From Phycisphaerales bacterium (GTDB lineage Bacteria; Planctomycetota; Phycisphaerae; Phycisphaerales; UBA1924): a DNA stretch of 64,000 nucleotides. Below are positions 46,596 to 55,759 of the stretch, one piece after another. Below the pieces are notes generated by a model. That model had not been told where the DNA came from and searched no databases. It saw nothing but the letters and a program-made list of their open reading frames with translations. Position 1 is the first letter of the stretch, and the number at the start of each line of letters is the position of its first letter. Made by a program: the position numbers and the translations under genes. The DNA lies in assembly GCA_020845755.1 (NCBI GenBank), contig JADLFE010000013.1, positions 1-64,000 of the forward strand. The letters run 5' to 3'.

Positions 46596-49500
46596 CGAGC
46601 TCATTCACCGATGCCAAACGCATCGTGATGCCGGTGCGAAGGAGAAGAAGCTCCGGGAGGAGTTCGTCTCCCACCTTCGGCGGGTCTTCCCGGATGCCTC
46701 CGACCAGACCTGGATCGATCACTACATCGAGGGCGCGGAAACGACGCAACGCCGCCGCGAGCGCGTCACGGGTAAAGCGACTATCCGGTTCGTTGACACG
46801 CTGGTGCGCGCGACTGTGATGGAGTATGAGCCGGATATCCGGGTCCGCGCCACCTACGACCACGGAAAGGCGCAGGTCCAGGAGTACGCCGCCAACCTCA
46901 TCGGCGATGGCACACCAGTCGAGCAGGTCCGGGGTGTATTGACCGACTTCGTGAAATGGGAGGTTTACGCCACCAAGCTTCGCCGACCTGTCGCTCCAAA
47001 GGACACGCTTCCCGAGCACATCGAACTCGTCCCGATCGACGAGTTCGATACTACCCGTTCCAGTGCCAATCGCGGCAAGCAGTTCGCAGCATTTCTGAAA
47101 GCGCACCTCGCACGCGCAGGCTCCCGGCAGATTGCCGCCGAGAATCTCATCGTTGACCTTGGCATGCACAGCCGGCTCTTCGGCGAACACGCCTCTGCGC
47201 TCCAATCGCTTGTCGGCGAGGCCCGCAAATCGGATGAGTCGGTCAAGCTCGCCACCACACTGTGGGCTCGCTTCATCGACCATCTTGAAACGGGCGGCAC
47301 GTCCTTCCGCGCCAGCCACTACGCCGCGGAACTCTACTTCACAATCGTCGCACGCCTTCTTTCTGCCAACGTTCTCACGGGCACGGGGCTCAGGAGCGAC
47401 ACGGCGGAAACAGGGGCCATTCTGAATGGCTCGTTCTTTTCCGATCGATTCCGGCTCTCCAACTTCGTGGAGCGAGACTATTTTGGATGGATCGCAGACG
47501 GAACCCACCTGCCATCGCTCATTCCGATCGCGCAACGCATTCAGCTTGACCTTACGGCCTACGACTTCACGCGGCTGCCCACGACCGAGGTCTTCGGACC
47601 GCTCATTGGCCAGCTTGGCGAAGAGACGCAACGCCACCTCTTGGGTCAGGCAAATACTCCCGAGTGGCTCGCACAGGAACTCGCCGAAGCGTCCCTTGAC
47701 CGGCTCCCCCAGGGCACTGCGCCCAATTTTGTGGATATGTGCTGTGGGTCCGGTGCCATCATCGCCGAGTGCCTGAAAGCAATCGTCCGTAGCGATAAGG
47801 ACATGCCGATCGAGCGCCTTGCCGAGTGCGTGACCGGTTTCGATGTGGATCCACTTGCGGTGTCATTCGCGAAGACAACTTGGGTTCTCACACTCCGAGA
47901 CCAAATTACACGCGCTACCCACAGCGTGACGATTCCTATTTATCATGCCGACTCACTGTTTGTGGCGAGCCCGACCGCGAAAGGGCTTCCGGGGGATGAC
48001 GCAAAGGAAATCGAAGTCGATTTGGACGGCAACACCGTCAAGCTCCCCGCAGTATTGATTCAGCCTGAGTTCCGCCAGGTATTCGACGAAATCGTCGATT
48101 GGGCGTACGACAATGCGGTCGCCGCTTCTGAGACTGGCACTCCGATTCACATCACTGCGGCCTTGGCCGCCCAGCGCCTCGACGCCTCGCTTGCGGATCA
48201 CGCCGTGTTGCTCGACGCTGATACGGCGACCGCAGCCAAAGCCGGCCTCTTCAGGCTCGCCAGCCGCATGGCGGCGCTCGCGATCGCCCGACGGAACGGA
48301 ATCTGGGCATTCATACTCAAGAACACCTACCGTCCCAGCCTGCTCGCGGGCCAGTTCAACGGCATTGTCTCGAATCCGCCGTGGCTCGCTCTGAGCAAGA
48401 TCGGCAACAATCCCTACAAGGAGCGCATTCGATCCCGTACCGATTCCTACGGACTTCGTCCGACCGGTTCCTCGTTCCTTCACTTGGAGATCGCGACGAC
48501 GTTTCTCCTCTATGCCATTGATCGCTACCTGGCGCCAGGAGGGCAGATCGCCGTGCTTCTGCCGGGCACGCTTGTCAATGGCGATCACCATCAGCCGTTC
48601 CGCGACGGAAACTACCAGACGGGTCCCCGAGCGGTCACCTTTCAGATCGCCGAACTGTGGGACGTGATAAAGGAAACATTCAAGGCTCCCTGCGTCGCTC
48701 TCGTCGGGCACAAGACCTCTGAACCAGGTGTTGTCAGTGCAGAGACCACCGAGGCATTTGTCAGCGATTCATCAGGACTCAGAGAGGTCGAGTTCAGCGT
48801 CCACACCCTCGGCGCGCGACGAACCGCCTGGAACATTGCGGAGACAGGCACGGATACCGCGACGGGCGCTCTGGGGCACCTGACCCCTAACCAAGGTGCA
48901 GACCTCATGCCCCGGACGGCGGTCTGTGTCAGTATTCTGGACCGAACCGGCAGCGAGTGGCGAGTTGCAACTCCCACGACGACGGGCGAGCTCGCCCATG
49001 TAGTCGCTGACAGCAAGAAAATGAAGGACTCGCGATTCAACGGGTTTGTCGCGCCCCGCTTCCTTCACGGCATGCTTCAATCCAAGGGTCTCGTTCCATT
49101 TGCTTTTGACACTCGGTTTCCGACGATCGCCATCCCCGTCGTGCGGGCCAGGGATCGTTCACTCGCTTTCGCGGGTGACGACGAGATCCGAGCGTCGGGT
49201 TTTCGACAGACGGCAAGTCGTTTTGTGCGGATTGAGAAGGCGTACGAGGACGAGGGCATCGAGAAGACATTCCGGGCCTATTTGGACGAGAGAGGCAAGC
49301 TGCTCAAACAGACCTTCCCAGCCTCCGGCTTCTTGGTCTTAACAGGCCCAGGCGGATCAAACACGGCCGGGGCCGTTTTCGAACTGACGGCGCGATGCTC
49401 GCAGGTAGTTGTGGATCAGACTCTGTACTGGTACTGGCTCGAATCGCAAGAAGCCGCCGACTACTACGTCGGCATGTTCAACAGCAAGCCCCTCGCCGAT

Positions 49501-49788
49501 CGCATTGAGGTCTTCATCCCCGAGGGGGTATTCGGCCGGCGGCACCTCCATACGGTCCCTTGGCAGGTCACCCCACTGTTCGAGCCCGAGAACAAGAGTC
49601 ATCAACGAATCGCGGCGCTCAGCGGGAGTCTGCGTGAACAAGTGGCGGCGTTCATACTCGGTCAGCCTGAACTCAAGGATCCCGGTAAGTGGATCAAGAC
49701 CGGCAGGAGGATCATTCGGGCGTGGCTACAGGAAAACGCGGACATGCAGGCGCTGAACAAAGAAGCAGCTCGGGTATTCAAGCTGTAG
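46579..49788 (+). CDS. DNA methyltransferase C (type IIG/BREX-like size)
   Basis: The 1069-residue product starts at a TTG with GGGAGG at the right distance and overlaps gene B by 17 bases. It has motif I NFVDMCCGSGAIIAECL near residue 380 and motif IV FNGIVSNPPWLALSKIGNNP near residue 595. The N-terminal 150 residues look like the nuclease module of type IIG enzymes (MEYEPDIR, then VQEYAANLI and GVLTDFVKWEVYA), but the usual Glu-x-Lys core reads EYE, so cleavage activity may be lost. The C-terminal part is a target-recognition-like region. Confidence 0.8.
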   Translation: MTTPIDELIHRCQTHRDAGAKEKKLREEFVSHLRRVFPDASDQTWIDHYIEGAETTQRRRERVTGKATIRFVDTLVRATVMEYEPDIRVRATYDHGKAQVQEYAANLIGDGTPVEQVRGVLTDFVKWEVYATKLRRPVAPKDTLPEHIELVPIDEFDTTRSSANRGKQFAAFLKAHLARAGSRQIAAENLIVDLGMHSRLFGEHASALQSLVGEARKSDESVKLATTLWARFIDHLETGGTSFRASHYAAELYFTIVARLLSANVLTGTGLRSDTAETGAILNGSFFSDRFRLSNFVERDYFGWIADGTHLPSLIPIAQRIQLDLTAYDFTRLPTTEVFGPLIGQLGEETQRHLLGQANTPEWLAQELAEASLDRLPQGTAPNFVDMCCGSGAIIAECLKAIVRSDKDMPIERLAECVTGFDVDPLAVSFAKTTWVLTLRDQITRATHSVTIPIYHADSLFVASPTAKGLPGDDAKEIEVDLDGNTVKLPAVLIQPEFRQVFDEIVDWAYDNAVAASETGTPIHITAALAAQRLDASLADHAVLLDADTATAAKAGLFRLASRMAALAIARRNGIWAFILKNTYRPSLLAGQFNGIVSNPPWLALSKIGNNPYKERIRSRTDSYGLRPTGSSFLHLEIATTFLLYAIDRYLAPGGQIAVLLPGTLVNGDHHQPFRDGNYQTGPRAVTFQIAELWDVIKETFKAPCVALVGHKTSEPGVVSAETTEAFVSDSSGLREVEFSVHTLGARRTAWNIAETGTDTATGALGHLTPNQGADLMPRTAVCVSILDRTGSEWRVATPTTTGELAHVVADSKKMKDSRFNGFVAPRFLHGMLQSKGLVPFAFDTRFPTIAIPVVRARDRSLAFAGDDEIRASGFRQTASRFVRIEKAYEDEGIEKTFRAYLDERGKLLKQTFPASGFLVLTGPGGSNTAGAVFELTARCSQVVVDQTLYWYWLESQEAADYYVGMFNSKPLADRIEVFIPEGVFGRRHLHTVPWQVTPLFEPENKSHQRIAALSGSLREQVAAFILGQPELKDPGKWIKTGRRIIRAWLQENADMQALNKEAARVFKL

Positions 49789-49797
49789 GGGACAAAC

Positions 49798-50871
49798 GTG
49801 GAACTGCTTGTCCAGGACGACACAAACGCTGGCCTTGTCCTTGACGGGATTCTGTCGCTTGCCACGGATGCTGTCGAGAGCTTGCGGATCGCTGTCGCCT
49901 ACACGACATACGGCGGCGCCGAGTTGCTCGTGTCGTCCATTCGGCAACGAGTGCCTGCCGCCGCTTGGGAGGGCTTGCACAAGGTTCTGATTACCTCTGT
50001 GGACTTTGGTCTCACTGAACCATCCGCGCTCGAATACTGGGGGTCGCAGACAAATGCCAGCGTGCTGCTCGCCAACGCACAGCTATTGCAGGGTGGGCAT
50101 CTCCGCCCAGCCCGCGCGTTCCATCCGAAACTCTATCTCTTTGATCAGCCGGGTCGCCAATCTCTCGTTGTTGGCTCCGCGAATCTGACTCGTCGGGCTC
50201 TCACCGTAAACACCGAGATCGTCTCGCTTTCTCGCGACACTCCGACCCCTTTCACACACGCGCAGTGGGAGTTGCTTGCCAACCGAGCCGTCCCTCTCAC
50301 GGCGCACCTCTTGCAGCGATATATAGACTTGCGTCCGGGTGAACCCGTAGTACCACCAGACGACGTTCCTCCGCCCATCCAGGTCCCGATAGGCACCCTG
50401 CCCGTATTCCCCGAGGAGGTTGAAGCGGGACGATTGGACCCGAGCACATTTCGGCGGTTTTGGGTTGAGGCGGGCTCGATGAGCACTGGCGGTTCGCGGA
50501 ACATACTTGAACTCCCAAGGTACGCGAACCGATTCTTCGGGTTTGCGTTTGCCGACTACCGCGAGGAGCTTGTTGTCATTGGTGCTCCCGTCCTGGACTT
50601 CCGCGCCAATCGCTGGATCGATCGGGAGCTAGCTTGGCATGGTGCACCCCAGATGAACAAAATGGAACGGCTGAAACTCCCTACCCAGGCTCAGGGTGGG
50701 GTCAGCTACGAGAACACGGCGGTCCTGTTCTCGAGACGAGAAAATGTCTTTGAACTCCTGGTCTCCCCGTGGGATTCGCCGTTGGCGGCGGCGTGGCGCA
50801 ACGCGTCTGCTCGGATCGCTCGTACTTACCGCTTGGGCATCCGCGGCACGCGCATTTGCGGGCTGCTTTGA
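49798..50871 (+). CDS. PLD-type nuclease of the methyltransferase operon
   Basis: The 357-residue product has one HKD-like motif: FHPKLYLFDQPG, then LVVGSANLT near residues 108-130, as in BfiI/NgoFVII-type restriction enzymes that dimerise to build one active site. The C-terminal part (FWVEAGSMSTGGSRNILELPRYANRFFG) may be a DNA-binding domain of the B3/EcoRII-N type; this is tentative. It starts 9 bases after methyltransferase C and should be the cutting component. Confidence 0.8.
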   Translation: MELLVQDDTNAGLVLDGILSLATDAVESLRIAVAYTTYGGAELLVSSIRQRVPAAAWEGLHKVLITSVDFGLTEPSALEYWGSQTNASVLLANAQLLQGGHLRPARAFHPKLYLFDQPGRQSLVVGSANLTRRALTVNTEIVSLSRDTPTPFTHAQWELLANRAVPLTAHLLQRYIDLRPGEPVVPPDDVPPPIQVPIGTLPVFPEEVEAGRLDPSTFRRFWVEAGSMSTGGSRNILELPRYANRFFGFAFADYREELVVIGAPVLDFRANRWIDRELAWHGAPQMNKMERLKLPTQAQGGVSYENTAVLFSRRENVFELLVSPWDSPLAAAWRNASARIARTYRLGIRGTRICGLL

Positions 50872-50967
50872 GTGGGTCCGCTTGCCCCGAAACGAGCGTG
50901 AGAAGGGGCAACCGGAGTGCGATGTCCGCCCAGGCCGATCAAATCCGGTTTTTGTGTGGAAAACGAT

Positions 50968-50995
50968 TTGACATCGTCGATTTGGTTTGTAAAAT
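50968..50995 (+). promoter_or_regulatory. sigma70-type promoter for the XRE/ImmA gene
   Basis: TTGACA (50968-50973), a 16-bp spacer and TAAAAT (50990-50995) match the consensus almost perfectly, 18 bases before the start at 51014. Such strong matches are rare in this GC-rich DNA. Confidence 0.7.
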
Positions 50996-51013
50996 CACCT
51001 GGAGACCCCACGG

Positions 51014-52159
51014 ATGGGACAAGAAGGCCTTTCCATCAAGCAGATCGGCGACAGGCTCCGTTCGGCACGCGAGGCGTTGGGATACTCCACGCGAGTTGTC
51101 GCTCGACAGCTCGCCCTCCGCGGGTTTCCTGTCTCACACGCCACCATCGCCAACTACGAGCGGGGCAGCACTACCCCCGGTGCCGGCACGATCCGCGTGC
51201 TGGCCGAGTTCTACGGCAAGGCTGAGGACTGGTTCTTGGGCTCGGGCCCTGTCCTTTCGGGCATCCGATATCGATGCCTTAAGGCCGTGAAGGTCTCCGA
51301 AAAAAGGGCGTTCGAGTCTGAGTCTGCCGGTTGGCTCCAAGCGTACGTCGAACTCGAAAACGTCTTGGACGACAGCCTGGAGACGCTTCTCACGGTCGAT
51401 GCCGGCCGATTGAGCGGGGCAAGGCTCGCCGCGAAGGTCCGCGAGGCACTCGGTCTCTCCGAGATGCAGCCCGTTCCCAGCATGATCGACGTACTCGAAC
51501 GCTTTGGAATCCGTGTCATTCAAGTTGCCTCTGAGGCCCGCATCGATGCGCTGGCGGGGAACTTCGGCGAAATGCCGGCAGTGGTTCTCAACGCGACGCT
51601 TTCCAATGACCGCCTCCGTTTCGACGCCGGCCACGAGTTGTGGCATGTCCTCACGGGTGACTGCGACGACGACGTGAGTCTCTCAGACAAGGACATGGAT
51701 GGTCCTGCTCACGACTTTTCCTCCCACCTTCTCCTCTCCGATGCCGCGCTTGCGGATGCCTTCCGCGGCAACAGCATGGTGCGGCTCGTCCAGTTCAAGG
51801 AGCGCTACGGGATATCGCTGGCCGCGATGGTGTATCGCGCTCGAAAGGCGGACTTGATTCCGCAGAGTCTCTATGAACGGTTGTGGCGCGAGTTCACGCG
51901 GCTGGGGTGGCGCAAGCAGGAACCCGGGTACGTCCCTCCCGATCGGCCCACGCGATTGGAAGAGATGATCGACACAGCCGTCAAGGACCTCAAGAAGCTC
52001 TCGTTTGCCGACGTGGCAAGATTCGCGGGCACGACCGAGGCCGTCGTGCGGCAGCGGTGGTTGGCTGCAATGGGTGGTGGTTCGCTGGACCAAGAGTCAA
52101 GCGGCGACGCTCCGACCCTACGGATCGGGGGCGGGCCAGCAGATCGGAGTTCACGATGA
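51014..52159 (+). CDS. XRE helix-turn-helix / ImmA-IrrE metallopeptidase
   Basis: The 381-residue product has an N-terminal XRE domain (SIKQIGDRLRSAREALGYSTRVVARQLA, then SHATIANYERGSTTPGAGTIRVLAEFY) and a zincin domain with HELWH near residue 210, then HDFSSHLLL. Such proteins cleave or release repressors and often control stress, toxin or defence genes. The next gene overlaps its stop (ATGA), so the two probably act as a pair. Confidence 0.88.
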   Translation: MGQEGLSIKQIGDRLRSAREALGYSTRVVARQLALRGFPVSHATIANYERGSTTPGAGTIRVLAEFYGKAEDWFLGSGPVLSGIRYRCLKAVKVSEKRAFESESAGWLQAYVELENVLDDSLETLLTVDAGRLSGARLAAKVREALGLSEMQPVPSMIDVLERFGIRVIQVASEARIDALAGNFGEMPAVVLNATLSNDRLRFDAGHELWHVLTGDCDDDVSLSDKDMDGPAHDFSSHLLLSDAALADAFRGNSMVRLVQFKERYGISLAAMVYRARKADLIPQSLYERLWREFTRLGWRKQEPGYVPPDRPTRLEEMIDTAVKDLKKLSFADVARFAGTTEAVVRQRWLAAMGGGSLDQESSGDAPTLRIGGGPADRSSR

Positions 52160-52677
52160 AGCTTGCAGCAGCAGAGAAGCTGTGTCTCGATGAACTGTAC
52201 CTGCACCACGGCGTCGCTACGGACCAACTCCGTCGCATCCCGGCGGTGCTGAACGCGATCACCGGCGCGTTCAACCGAATGACGGGCCAAGAAACAGACG
52301 CGCCCACTCTTCACCGATACATGGTGAACCGGCGGAAGAATAAGGACTGGCCCTGCCTTGGCGACAAGGCCCGCAAGTTCTCGCCGCCAGCCGATGAGTT
52401 TGACGAGAACCAAATCGCCGTCCTGGAAGCGATCTACATCGAAATCAACAAGACCTCCGATGAACTCCTCTTCTCCCCGAAGACGGCCAAGCTTCTTTCC
52501 GATCGCTTCGCCAAGGAGATCGGCGAGATCGTGCCCGGGCACAAGTTGATCGCCGCCATCTTCCAGAAGCGCAAGCGCGGCGAGTGGGCGTGCATCCGTG
52601 AGGGCGTTAAGAAGCCCGCCGTGGCCGCACCCTTCTCTGACATCCCCATCGTCGCTCGGAAGTTCAAGCAGGCGTAA
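52156..52677 (+). CDS. hypothetical partner of the XRE/ImmA protein
   Basis: The 173-residue product is helical and basic (EKLCLDELYLHHGVATDQLRRIPAVLNAITGAF, TLHRYMVNRRKNKDWPCLG, EIVPGHKLIAAIFQKRKRGEW). The family is not recognised. It is translationally coupled to the XRE/ImmA gene, which suggests a toxin-antitoxin-like or substrate relation. Confidence 0.65.
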   Translation: MKLAAAEKLCLDELYLHHGVATDQLRRIPAVLNAITGAFNRMTGQETDAPTLHRYMVNRRKNKDWPCLGDKARKFSPPADEFDENQIAVLEAIYIEINKTSDELLFSPKTAKLLSDRFAKEIGEIVPGHKLIAAIFQKRKRGEWACIREGVKKPAVAAPFSDIPIVARKFKQA

Positions 52678-52722
52678 TTCAAGCCAAATGTCGTTGCTCA
52701 GGACGAGCCATCGAGTAAGACA

Positions 52723-54150
52723 ATGACGTCATCTGCCAAAGAACCGGGTTTGCTTCCTCGTTTGCCGGTAAGCGTGGCGCCCTTCGTGCCTCCGCACACA
52801 TTGCGCGATCACCTTTTCATCAGCTACGCATGGGAAGACCAGGCCTTTGCCCGGTGGCTCGCCCTGCGGCTTACCAGCGAGGGGTACAGGGTATGGATCG
52901 ATCAGCTGAAGCTTCTAGGTGGCGAGTCGTGGCCGAACGACATCGACGCTGCGATCAAGACTCGGACATTCCGCATGCTTGGCCTGTTGTCCAAGCACTC
53001 GATCGCCAAGCCCAATCCGGTGAAGGAGCGAACGCTCGCGCTCAACCTTGCCAAGAAGCCGGAAATGCGTGGGTTTCTGATTCCGCTGAACGTCGATGGA
53101 CTTGCGGCCGTAGACCTCGATTGGCTCTCCTCTGACATCACGTTCATACCGTTCGCCGCATCGTGGGCCAAGGGATTTGCGCAGCTCTTAAAGCTCTTGG
53201 AACGAGAGAGGTGCCCGAAGTTTGAGGGTGATGGTCGAGCGATCGTCCGGAGCGTTGCCGGCAATCCCGATGTCGTGATCCAACGGCCTGACACACTGAC
53301 CTCGAACGTGCAACGATTCACGCAGGTTCCTGCGAACCTCACGGTATTCAAAGTTGAACCGAAGCTGGGGAAGGGAATCGCCGGCGACGCGGGACGCGAC
53401 TGGGCGTTCTACACGGTGTCACCAGGATTGGTCGTCGCGTTCGATGCTCCGGAACCGGATCTCGCCACTTGGCTCAAAGCGGATCCCGTCCGAACTGTGA
53501 ATTGGCGAGAAACGTCCAACGTCGAGGGCATCAACACGCACAATGTCGTGACCTCGCTCCTCCGCTCCGCGGTCGAGACGCGGTGTCGCCTCCGAGGGCT
53601 CACTTGGTCGCGGAACTCTGAAGCGTTCTACTTTGGCGGACCCGTAGGCCGTTCCTTGCCGGTCCTGCTTCCATCAGGCGAGCGGACAACCGTCCAACAC
53701 TCCGGTCAACGAACGTACTTCCGGATCGGTCAGCCCAAGGTCCAGTATCGCTATCGCCTCGCCGCCAAACCGTGCGTGGAGCGAGATCTGTGGGGTGAGT
53801 TTGCTCTCGCGTGGCGTCTGCGATTCTACTTTACTGATCCGGCCGAGGAGCCGCTCTTGCCATCGCAGCAGCTTTCGCGGCGAAAGCACGTGACGCGGAG
53901 CTGGTTCAATCGACACTGGCTTGTCCGGCACTTGGCAGTGATGCAGTTCCTGCAAGACGCCGACGGCCTCATGCGCATCGGGCCTGCCGGCCCCCAGCAA
54001 GTGATTGTGTCAGGTGCCCCGTTGAGCTTCGTGGCTCCACTTGCGATTGACGAAGAGGCGCTTGAGAGTCTTCAAGAGATTGGAGACGACGTTCCGGTGG
54101 AATCCGAGGAGGCTGGTAACGACCATGGTGACAGCGACAACAGCCAATAA
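52723..54150 (+). CDS. TIR-APAZ protein of a SPARTA system
   Basis: The 475-residue product has an N-terminal TIR domain: HLFISYAWEDQAFARWLALRL at residues 30-50, YRVWIDQLKLLGGESWPNDI, LLSKHSIAKPNPVKERTLAL with a candidate catalytic Glu near residue 102, and FLIPLNVDGL. The remaining 300 residues take the place of the APAZ domain that replaces the PAZ part of Argonaute. In SPARTA, guide-directed target binding by the partner Argonaute activates the TIR NADase, which depletes NAD and kills invaded cells. The next gene, the short Argonaute, overlaps by 26 bases. Confidence 0.87.
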   Translation: MTSSAKEPGLLPRLPVSVAPFVPPHTLRDHLFISYAWEDQAFARWLALRLTSEGYRVWIDQLKLLGGESWPNDIDAAIKTRTFRMLGLLSKHSIAKPNPVKERTLALNLAKKPEMRGFLIPLNVDGLAAVDLDWLSSDITFIPFAASWAKGFAQLLKLLERERCPKFEGDGRAIVRSVAGNPDVVIQRPDTLTSNVQRFTQVPANLTVFKVEPKLGKGIAGDAGRDWAFYTVSPGLVVAFDAPEPDLATWLKADPVRTVNWRETSNVEGINTHNVVTSLLRSAVETRCRLRGLTWSRNSEAFYFGGPVGRSLPVLLPSGERTTVQHSGQRTYFRIGQPKVQYRYRLAAKPCVERDLWGEFALAWRLRFYFTDPAEEPLLPSQQLSRRKHVTRSWFNRHWLVRHLAVMQFLQDADGLMRIGPAGPQQVIVSGAPLSFVAPLAIDEEALESLQEIGDDVPVESEEAGNDHGDSDNSQ

Positions 54151-55642
54151 GATCACGAGTCTCAGTGAGCCGGAACTGGAGTTCCGCTACGGCCAGAAGA
54201 TGACGCGACCGCACGACGGTCTTTCCATGTTCGGACCATTCGATGCCGACTCTGGCGCCGGACCCCGCGGCATGAGCTACGCGATCATCGGGACGCGAGA
54301 GGGAAACGATCGGTTCCGGTCCTTTGTGAGCCGGATGAGGAGCCCTGTTCCATCGCCGGAAGACAAGAAGCCGGCGTTGTGGCCCCTATTTCCAGGCTTT
54401 GACGTGGCGTTTAGTCTGGATTGGCCCAGCGAGCCGGCGTGGGAAGAGCAGGTCGATCGGAAGAGGCTCTTGGACGCAGCCAATCTCAACGATCGCTATC
54501 AGCGGGTCAACACGGTGGTGAACCTGATTCTTGACCCGATCGAGCGGGCTCAGAAACGGGATGACCAGCCGCGAGTGCTAATTTGCGTCGTTCCCGACGA
54601 GGTGTGGAAGAGCTGCCGTCCTCAACAATCCGTTGCTCAGGGTGTCGGCGAAAGGACTTCCGCCCGAGAAACGCGGAGCCGCATCCGCGGCGATCGTGGG
54701 TTATTCGACACCTTTGACCCGGCGGTCTACCAACTGGCTCCGGACTTTCGGCGTCAGTTGAAAGCGCGGGTCATGCGATTCGGTACGCCCATACAGATCG
54801 TTCGGGAATCCACACTCGCCCTGGACAAGGATCCGCATTTTTCCTATCGCGGTCTCACGCCTCTTTCCGACAGAATGTGGAATCTGGGAACCGCTTTGTA
54901 CTACAAGGCTGGCGGAAGACCATGGCGATTGGCGTCGGCGCGCGAGGGCGTGTGCTATGTCGGCATCGCATTCCGACTCCAGAATCCCGGTCAGGATTCG
55001 CGCAATGGATGCTGTGCGGCTCAGATGTTCCTTGATGACGGGGACGGCGTCGTCTTTCTCGGCGAGTATGGCCCTTGGTACGCGCCCAACACCAAGCAGT
55101 TTCACCTCACGCCCGACGCGGCCAAGTCGCTCCTCAGTGGCGTCATCAAGACGTATACGGACTTGCACGGGAAGCCGCTACGCGAGGTGTTTCTCCACGC
55201 CCGATCCGGGATCGATGAAGAAGAGTTCGCAGGGTTCAGGGCCGCGGTGCCGAGCGAGACCAAACTTGTTGCAGTCCGGGTTCGCGCCGGAAGCCGGTCC
55301 ATGCGGCTCTTTCGAGAGGGAACTCGCCCGGTGCTTCGCGGCACTTTCCTAGAAGCGGACGAGCGACGCGGGTTTCTCTGGACATCTGGTTTCAAGCCGG
55401 AGTTGATGACTTATGACGGCTGGGACGTTCCCGTGCCTTTGTCGCTTGAAGTGCAGCATGGCGATGCGGAGATCGAGCAGGTCGCCCGCGACATCTACGG
55501 TCTGACAAAGCTGAACTACAACGCCTGCAAACTCGGGGACTCCCAGCCCGTGACGGTGGGCTTTTCCGATGCTGTTGGAGAGATCCTGATTTCAAATCCA
55601 TCGGTAAAAGAACGTCGCCCGCAGTTCCGCTTCTACGTGTAG
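54125..55642 (+). CDS. short prokaryotic Argonaute (MID-PIWI) of a SPARTA system
   Basis: The 505-residue product has the size of short Argonautes. The MID region has VLICVVPDEVWKSC. The PIWI start reads CYVGIAFRLQNP near residue 276, where catalytically active enzymes have Asp in place of Ala, so slicing is lost as in other short Argonautes. The C-terminus (YGLTKLNYNACKLGDSQPVTVGFSDAVGEIL) is the typical conserved end. With the upstream TIR-APAZ protein it forms a heterodimer that senses invader nucleic acid. Confidence 0.88.
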   Translation: MVTATTANKITSLSEPELEFRYGQKMTRPHDGLSMFGPFDADSGAGPRGMSYAIIGTREGNDRFRSFVSRMRSPVPSPEDKKPALWPLFPGFDVAFSLDWPSEPAWEEQVDRKRLLDAANLNDRYQRVNTVVNLILDPIERAQKRDDQPRVLICVVPDEVWKSCRPQQSVAQGVGERTSARETRSRIRGDRGLFDTFDPAVYQLAPDFRRQLKARVMRFGTPIQIVRESTLALDKDPHFSYRGLTPLSDRMWNLGTALYYKAGGRPWRLASAREGVCYVGIAFRLQNPGQDSRNGCCAAQMFLDDGDGVVFLGEYGPWYAPNTKQFHLTPDAAKSLLSGVIKTYTDLHGKPLREVFLHARSGIDEEEFAGFRAAVPSETKLVAVRVRAGSRSMRLFREGTRPVLRGTFLEADERRGFLWTSGFKPELMTYDGWDVPVPLSLEVQHGDAEIEQVARDIYGLTKLNYNACKLGDSQPVTVGFSDAVGEILISNPSVKERRPQFRFYV

Positions 55643-55663
55643 TACGTCTAACTTCATCGCGGT

Positions 55664-55730
55664 GATGAAGCGGGAGACGCCCCCTCTCCCGCTCCAAACC
55701 TCACCCTCTACCCCCACGAGCAAGTTCTTT
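55664..55730 (+). repeat. double-hairpin repeat, copy A
   Basis: Stem 1 is GCGGGAGA/TCTCCCGC around CGCCCCC; an ACCTCACCCTCTACCCCCAC segment and ACGAGCAAGTTCTTT follow. It is nearly identical to copy C. It lies between the convergent Argonaute and DUF262 genes and could serve as a terminator. Confidence 0.8.
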
Positions 55731-55759
55731 CGGTGCCTCCAGATATGCCGCGGTACGGC

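Noticed and set aside
42602-50871. BREX or DISARM system
   Set aside because: There is no BrxC/PglY or PglZ, no DUF1998 helicase and no DrmB. Only methyltransferases and a PLD nuclease are present.
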